Source: Candidatus Poseidoniaceae archaeon (lineage in GTDB: Archaea > Thermoplasmatota > Poseidoniia > Poseidoniales > Poseidoniaceae). From it: a stretch of DNA of 10,659 nt. The DNA lies in NCBI GenBank assembly GCA_029250345.1, contig JAQXFL010000110.1, positions 1 to 10,659 on the forward strand, given 5' to 3'. The notes beneath the pieces are model-generated. The model searched no databases. It saw only the letters and a program-made list of their open reading frames with translations, and had not been told where the DNA came from. This document shows, one piece after another, positions 6,046-10,659 of this stretch. Position numbers and translations under genes: made by a program. The first letter of the stretch is position 1. Each line of letters begins with the position of its first letter.

Positions 6046-7664
6046 GTCAGCCAATGCAGGACGGAGCGACCGACCATCGAGGTGAGAAATTGCCAGAATT
6101 GTCGAAGTCGGCGAAGAACATGCAAATGGATAAGCTGCTTTCGGCCCCAATGCCAACGTTTGACGGCAACACTCCAGGCTCCCCATTTTGGTCCAATGTT
6201 GCGTATTGGATTGCGCGACGTATTTTGGCAGTTCAGTTCCGAACCAGTGAGGTTTCTGGAATTGAAACTCTCCCGACTGACCGTGGAAATCTGTGCTGTG
6301 CATGGCATACAAACGGGCTCATGGATCCTTTGCAGATTGTCCTCAAGCACCCCAAGAATTTCGTTATGGGCGGGCGTCACGATCTCGTCACTCGCCCGCT
6401 GTTGAGTTGGTGGACGCGAAAATTGGCAGTCCAACCTGTGGTAAGGAAAGCCGAATTGTTACGCGGTGGGTGCAGTGAAGAGGAAGCAACTCAAATTAAC
6501 GGGCGCTCACTTTTGATGCTCTCTACGGGCATCTCAGCCGGTTTTGGTTGCGTTCTGTTCCCCGAAGGTACAAGTCACAATGAGTCTTCTATGCTTCGGT
6601 TCCGAACCGGTCCATTCCGTACCGTTTTTGCAGCAGCTGCTTTGGCAAAAGCCTCAAACAAGTCTCTGCCCGCAGTCATTCCAATAGGTCTACATTTCAG
6701 AGAACGAGAAAAATTCCGCACTGACGTTTGGGTGGAGTATGGCTCGCCACACACACTAGCTGAAGAAGAAATACCACTCAATTTAGTTCAAGCCGTATCA
6801 CAAGGCAATTGGGTTGAACCTCCAGCAGAAAGTGTGTTCCTGCTTCGTGACAAAATCCGAACGCAACTTGTCCCACTCACCCCGAATACCAGTACTTGGG
6901 AAGAATACCATGCTCTCCAATTGATGGGGCATGTGGAATCTCGGAGAACCAGTCAACCGCTCGTATCATGGAGGGAAGAAGTACAATCGGCACGCGCACT
7001 GAGACTTTTGTTGCAACCCCAACTCACTGAGCAAGAAGTCATCGAAAACGTGGCAGTGCCGGAGATTACTCACCCTACAATTGGTTCTGCTAAAGCGGCC
7101 GCAGTGATTCTCAAGGAGAGCCAATTAGATGGACGTGATCTCAACGCATCGGGTACTGATTTGCGACGGGTTGAACCGTTTTCCTTAGTGAAAAAAGTGG
7201 TACGACTACCACTGTTACTCTCACTTCTTCCTTTGTTTGTCTATTCGTACACGCCGCAAATTGCCATGGGCCGTATACTCGGCGATTCAACCGACGAGGG
7301 ACTTGATGCGCGTACGTCGTATCATTTCTTGGCAGCGATGTTTGGTTCGTTGATGTTTTGGCCGTTCATGATTTTGGGCCTATTGGCTATCGAACATTTC
7401 AACCATGAAACCCTCGTATCTCTTCTCGGTTTCGACTGGCTGAATCTCATTGGTACATCCTCACTCCACCAAAACCTAGCTCGGCTGCTTTTCATGTTGG
7501 CAGCACTGCCTTGTTTCTGGTTATGCGGCCGAACATCGACTCTTCTATGGGACGATTGGTGCGATTTGAAACGGGCAATGCGGCGTTTCCGATTCAACAG
7601 CACGAAGCGCCAAAACCTTAGAGGCGCCCTCAAAATACTGCATTCTGAGATGGATAAATTATGA
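6042..7664 (+). CDS. PlsC-family glycerolipid acyltransferase with C-terminal membrane domain
   Basis: A 540-residue protein. The ATG at 6042 is chosen because it overlaps the HIT stop (ATGA, 6042-6045) and puts the acyltransferase domain near residue 60. Motif I is H89-T-N-G-L-M-D95 followed by P-L, the HX5D variant seen in GPAT/DHAPAT-like members ('HPNxxxDPL'), not the usual HX4D. Motif III is F-P-E-G-T-S-H (173-179), followed by R-F-R-T-G (186-190). A proline-rich motif IV-like A-V-I-P-I-G (211-216) comes next. The enzyme should transfer an acyl chain to glycerol-3-phosphate or a related acceptor at the cytoplasmic membrane. A charged helical region (about 260-380) leads to roughly three hydrophobic segments (about 386-408, 428-450, 478-504) and a basic tail. 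This C-terminal membrane half is absent from standard 250-residue PlsC. Acceptor specificity cannot be told from the sequence. Confidence 0.87.
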   Translation: MSQPMQDGATDHRGEKLPELSKSAKNMQMDKLLSAPMPTFDGNTPGSPFWSNVAYWIARRILAVQFRTSEVSGIETLPTDRGNLCCAWHTNGLMDPLQIVLKHPKNFVMGGRHDLVTRPLLSWWTRKLAVQPVVRKAELLRGGCSEEEATQINGRSLLMLSTGISAGFGCVLFPEGTSHNESSMLRFRTGPFRTVFAAAALAKASNKSLPAVIPIGLHFREREKFRTDVWVEYGSPHTLAEEEIPLNLVQAVSQGNWVEPPAESVFLLRDKIRTQLVPLTPNTSTWEEYHALQLMGHVESRRTSQPLVSWREEVQSARALRLLLQPQLTEQEVIENVAVPEITHPTIGSAKAAAVILKESQLDGRDLNASGTDLRRVEPFSLVKKVVRLPLLLSLLPLFVYSYTPQIAMGRILGDSTDEGLDARTSYHFLAAMFGSLMFWPFMILGLLAIEHFNHETLVSLLGFDWLNLIGTSSLHQNLARLLFMLAALPCFWLCGRTSTLLWDDWCDLKRAMRRFRFNSTKRQNLRGALKILHSEMDKL

Positions 7665-7691
7665 CCGTTTGCGAGGGTGCGGTTCAAACGA

Positions 7692-7697
7692 GAGGAG
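7692..7697 (+). promoter_or_regulatory. Possible Shine-Dalgarno GAGGAG
   Basis: GAGGAG lies 9 bases before the ATG at 7707 and is the only convincing purine-rich site before a start codon in this cluster. It supports 7707 over the in-frame GTG at 7677 and makes sense for an internal gene of a polycistronic mRNA, where leaderless initiation is not available. Confidence 0.45.
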
Positions 7698-7706
7698 TGT
7701 GTCGGT

Positions 7707-8360
7707 ATGAGCATGGGGAGCGGGGATGCAGAACTCAATATACGCCAATGGCTCAAGGAAGAACGCCTTGTTGCTAAGGAACAAAAAGATCCGAGAGCAG
7801 AGATGCATTTACTGATACGATACCCACAGGGCCCACAGGGACACATGTTCGCAGTGGTCATTCCCAAAGGGCGAGATTTGGTTGCTGTTTCAAGCATGAC
7901 TCGCGTCGATGAGGGCCAGCAAAAAGAGATGGCTACTCACATGAAAGAAGATAAAGAGACTTGGCTGGAATGGATTCATGATGTCCGTTTACAATTGATT
8001 CGAACCAGTGTCGATTGGGGAATTCACATGGGTCACGAAGGCGATCAAAAAACGGGGCCGCTTCAAGCGTTCAACGTCAGCCTACCAGTTTGGTTTGACG
8101 GTCTAACAAAAAACGATTTCATGCATACTCTTCGCCGCCTATGGCTGGCTAAACTCGGAGTTATTCACGAAATTAAGTTCACACACGGTCCAGGCGTCGG
8201 GAAACCAGGCCCTGTAGATGACTGGGTAAAAGCCAAACAAGAAGGAAAGACACCGACAGTCACTTCAGACGAGTCGTCAGAACAATCGACTCATCATGAA
8301 ATTGAATTCGACGAAAAGATGTCTTTCGGTTCCGGCTTTGATCCCTCTGAATGGGCTTGA
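7707..8360 (+). CDS. Conserved hypothetical protein, DUF2299-like
   Basis: A 217-residue soluble protein. The start is placed at the ATG at 7707, supported by GAGGAG upstream; the GTG at 7677 is the alternative. An N-terminal helix INIRQWLKEE-type segment (10-20) is followed by an alternating beta pattern containing M-F-A-V-V-I-P-K-G (47-55). Then come a helix with W-L-E-W-I-H-D-V-R-L-Q-L (86-97), G-V-D-like S-V-D-W-G-I (101-106) and F-D-G-L-T-K-N-D-F-M (130-139), with L-G-V-I-H-E-I (150-156) last. This order resembles the archaeal DUF2299 family of unknown function, recalled from pattern, not searched. Residues about 160-205 are a Pro/Gly/Ser/Thr/Glu-rich disordered tail ending in an acidic-aromatic S-E-W-A. 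No catalytic motif is visible. It follows the acyltransferase by 42 bases and is probably in the same transcript. Confidence 0.8.
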   Translation: MSMGSGDAELNIRQWLKEERLVAKEQKDPRAEMHLLIRYPQGPQGHMFAVVIPKGRDLVAVSSMTRVDEGQQKEMATHMKEDKETWLEWIHDVRLQLIRTSVDWGIHMGHEGDQKTGPLQAFNVSLPVWFDGLTKNDFMHTLRRLWLAKLGVIHEIKFTHGPGVGKPGPVDDWVKAKQEGKTPTVTSDESSEQSTHHEIEFDEKMSFGSGFDPSEWA

Positions 8361-8470
8361 GCACTCAATTCCGACTCGCTCCACGCAAGGGCGAAATATG
8401 ACATGTAACAGTCGCGGTTAAGTACCATAAGATTGTGCTTTTTCTTAGTCTAACCTAGGGATGTGTATTT
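8361..8470 (+). promoter_or_regulatory. Spacer with T-run terminator and presumed promoter of the VWA protein gene
   Basis: This 110-base spacer separates the HIT cluster from the secreted protein gene. A pyrimidine run CTTTTTCTT at 8438-8446 could end the upstream transcript. An AT-rich TTAAGTACCATAAGATT region (8418-8434) sits about 37-50 bases before the ATG at 8471, which would leave a short leader containing GGGATGTG (8458-8465). Unlike the promoters at 1643 and 1535, no clear TATA element sits at -25 to -27. The exact start site cannot be set by eye. Confidence 0.3.
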
Positions 8471-10659
8471 ATGGGTCAAAAAATGAAGTCAGTCAGTCTT
8501 GTATCAATCATGTTGCTTTCAGTGATGTCGACGCTTTTCATAGCGTCACTTACCGCAACAGCGAACACCGTAGTTATCACCGAAGCGATTCAAATCGTTG
8601 ATGGAGGAACATCATCCGATACACAAACATCCGTTGGTTCAGACAGCGAAGGCAACGTTCACGTCGTTTGGACCCGCAACAATCTTCACCTCTACTATTC
8701 TATGATTTCACCTCGTGGTGAAACAATGATTGACACTACTCAAATCACCAATCCGGGCCTTCACAAGATTTGGCACCCTGACATGGTCGTTGACGAAAAC
8801 GACAAGATTCACATTGTCTGGGCAGACAAATCAGGCCAACACAAAATCATGTACACCGTACTTAACCCATGGGCTGCTTCGCTCGATGGTATGGCATCTG
8901 ACGATGGAACACTTTCCGCAATTGACGACCATGTCGTTTCAAGCCGTGCGCAAAACCGCGACTGGCCTGCTATCGACATCGACAGCCAAGGCGGCGTACA
9001 CATTGTCTGGGAAGACTCCTATGACTCTGAAGGCAAGTTCTTCAGCCAACCTCAGATTTACTACACCATGTTGTCTCCAGACATCAGCAGTGGCGCTGTT
9101 ATCACGAACTTTGACGACACACTGCTCACCCCTATCATCGGCCACAAGGGTCACCCGGATGTCGTTGTTGACGCCAACGATTACGTCCAGATCGCTTGGG
9201 ACGACACCCGAGGCGGCAAAGTAGAACTCAGTTTTATCGTTGACACCTCCGGTTCGATGTACTCGGAATGGGCAGATATCTGCACTGTTGTGTACGGTGG
9301 CAACTTTGCTTCCGGTGGTTACTTCGAAGGCATCAAGCCATTGCTGGAAACTGCAAACATGACTGTTTACGAAACCATTTATGGTCTAGGAAACAGCCTA
9401 CCCGGTGCAGCGAACTCAGGAAACTGCGCAGGTAAGAATCAAAATTCTGGCCCGCGTTCGACTCCTTTGGGTCAAACACCAGGTGACGACTCCGGTGGTA
9501 TCCGAAAGCTGGCGAGCACCGTGTACAACGGCAATACATACTCTGGTTCATCCGGTGAAGATTGGGGCCCAGGTACCAATTGGGGTTGCCTCTCATGGAA
9601 AGATGCTCAAGGTAACGTTCCAGGAAACCCACCTACTCAAGACGATCACCGATGGAATCCAAACGCAACGAAGATCATCATTCCAGTATCCGATGAAGGT
9701 CCAAAGGACGGAGACCCATCGCAACAAGCAGATGATTTGACCTCGATTGAGGAAGCCCACGACAACTGTATCAACGCAGGCGTCATTCCAGTCGGTCTTT
9801 ACGGACAAGGCTACGGCGGAGCAGGCAACATCCAATCCCACTTCATGGATTTGACCCAGTGCCCGAACAACGTCGTTTCGACCCAAACTCGAAACTGCCC
9901 TGGTAACACTTTGCGAAGTTCTGACGCCGGTGGACAAACCTACGAGTTCCCATCCGGTAGCGGTGGAGCAAACGCTATGGCTCTGCTTGTTGAAGCAATG
10001 GTTTACATTTCGACCAACAACTCCCGTGAAATCTACATGACCGTTCTTGACCCATACGGCAAGATGAACAACGATCCAACTTGGACTCCAGGCGCAACTG
10101 GCCACTCGGTTGTCAACGGCGGATACGTCGAAGATACCGGTGCAGGTGCAGATGGCCACCTCGTGGTTGTCAACGACACACGTGTTACGATTGACGATGC
10201 ATACTCGTTCCACCCATCGATTGGGGTTGACATGCAAGGCAACACACACATCGCTTGGATGGATGGCCGTGATTACGGAAATGAGAAGGTCGGCAATTTC
10301 GAAGTCTATTACTCAAAACTGCGACTCCAAGATGCCGGCGTATGGAACGGAACAGATGAAGGATTGTCAATTGACATAATCAAGAAGATTCAGGACACTC
10401 CAATTTCAAATGTCGAAGGAAACGCAGGACTCTCGGCAAACCGCTCTTTCGGCGGGAACTCGGTTTTCCCTGCTCTTCTCACCGATGACCAAAACAACGT
10501 TCACATCGCATGGGTTGATTCTGGTAACGCAACCGCAGGCGAAGAAATCATCTACACTCGTCTCAACTCGACCGACTTGACTGGACCTGGTCTTACCGCC
10601 CTCGACCCTTGGGAAAACGTTCCTGTCACCTCATGGGCGAGCAATAAGCTCGGGCCGAA
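8471..10659 (+). CDS. Large secreted protein with beta-propeller-like repeats and a nested VWA domain (partial, 3' end beyond window)
   Basis: Open for 729 codons with no stop before the window edge. A Sec signal peptide covers residues 1-31 (hydrophobic 7-27, cleavage after A29-T-A31). Propeller-like units follow the pattern 'D-x-x-x-x-(V/I)-x-(I/V)-(V/A)-W ... (I/L)YY(S/T)-(M/L)': D-S-E-G-N-V-H-V-V-W (58-67), D-E-N-D-K-I-H-I-V-W (108-117), D-S-Q-G-G-V-H-I-V-W (171-180), D-A-N-D-Y-V-Q-I-A-W (234-243), D-M-Q-G-N-T-H-I-A-W (587-596) and D-D-Q-N-N-V-H-I-A-W (672-681). A von Willebrand A domain (about 251-518) interrupts unit 4. Its metal-site motif is D258-T-S-G-S262-M, with I-I-I-P-V-S-D-E-G as a later VWA strand. 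All six cysteines (271, 319, 373, 433, 464, 476) lie in this insert. The protein is presumably exported and surface-bound or released, binding a ligand through a divalent metal. Codons ending in C dominate for Asp, Asn and Tyr, which suggests strong expression. Met5 (8483) is an alternative start. Confidence 0.88.
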   Translation, partial: MGQKMKSVSLVSIMLLSVMSTLFIASLTATANTVVITEAIQIVDGGTSSDTQTSVGSDSEGNVHVVWTRNNLHLYYSMISPRGETMIDTTQITNPGLHKIWHPDMVVDENDKIHIVWADKSGQHKIMYTVLNPWAASLDGMASDDGTLSAIDDHVVSSRAQNRDWPAIDIDSQGGVHIVWEDSYDSEGKFFSQPQIYYTMLSPDISSGAVITNFDDTLLTPIIGHKGHPDVVVDANDYVQIAWDDTRGGKVELSFIVDTSGSMYSEWADICTVVYGGNFASGGYFEGIKPLLETANMTVYETIYGLGNSLPGAANSGNCAGKNQNSGPRSTPLGQTPGDDSGGIRKLASTVYNGNTYSGSSGEDWGPGTNWGCLSWKDAQGNVPGNPPTQDDHRWNPNATKIIIPVSDEGPKDGDPSQQADDLTSIEEAHDNCINAGVIPVGLYGQGYGGAGNIQSHFMDLTQCPNNVVSTQTRNCPGNTLRSSDAGGQTYEFPSGSGGANAMALLVEAMVYISTNNSREIYMTVLDPYGKMNNDPTWTPGATGHSVVNGGYVEDTGAGADGHLVVVNDTRVTIDDAYSFHPSIGVDMQGNTHIAWMDGRDYGNEKVGNFEVYYSKLRLQDAGVWNGTDEGLSIDIIKKIQDTPISNVEGNAGLSANRSFGGNSVFPALLTDDQNNVHIAWVDSGNATAGEEIIYTRLNSTDLTGPGLTALDPWENVPVTSWASNKLGP

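Noticed and set aside
7322..7897. Minus-strand open frame of about 190 codons across the acyltransferase/DUF2299-like junction
   Set aside because: It is opposite two well-supported genes, has Arg/Ser-rich composition typical of antisense frames, and shows no start signal or recognisable domain.
8730..9224. Plus-strand 164-codon open frame inside the VWA protein gene, and the 218-codon minus-strand frame at 9593-10249
   Set aside because: Both are shadows of the uninterrupted 729-codon frame from 8471. Their products are Thr/Ser- or Val/Trp-rich without motifs.

Overview
The window looks like a piece of an archaeal chromosome, most likely a planktonic marine Euryarchaeon of the Poseidoniales (Marine Group II) type. 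This is inferred from several things together: TATA-like elements about 24-27 bases before ATG codons with little or no 5' leader, almost no Shine-Dalgarno sequences, a lipobox lipoprotein with a long acidic Asp/Gly/Asn/Thr linker, a large secreted protein built of propeller-like repeats, and a bacterial/eukaryotic-type glycerolipid acyltransferase. No 16S or other marker gene is present, so the lineage is not proven.

Layout: a tRNA-Arg(CCT) lies at the left edge (+). It converges, 16 bases apart, on a minus-strand surface lipoprotein (103-1512). A 158-base divergent spacer holds back-to-back TATA-like elements and leads rightward into a small WxWDGTEW + DUF898-like membrane protein (1671-2156). 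Next come an unrecognised four-helix membrane protein with a large C-terminal soluble part (2268-3806) and, 8 bases later, a divergent SdhA/FrdA/NadB-family flavoprotein (3815-5548). A short hairpin with a T-run follows. A tight cluster then encodes a FHIT-like HIT hydrolase (5599-6045), a PlsC-family acyltransferase whose start overlaps the HIT stop as ATGA (6042-7664), and a DUF2299-like small protein (7707-8360). The window closes inside a large secreted protein (8471 to beyond 10659) with a von Willebrand A domain embedded in a beta-propeller-like repeat array.

How the parts may work together: the two outer genes build the cell surface, both secreted, repeat-based and acidic or sequon-rich. 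The middle genes are housekeeping or metabolic: a membrane protein and flavoprotein pair, then nucleotide hydrolysis plus glycerolipid acylation in one probable transcription unit. I see no mobile element, CRISPR array, phage gene or pseudogene, and no gene-free stretch longer than 300 bases. The most notable points are the VWA domain nested in a propeller blade, the flavoprotein that keeps its FAD fold but appears to have lost the canonical dicarboxylate-binding residues, and the HX5D acyltransferase in a presumed archaeon.
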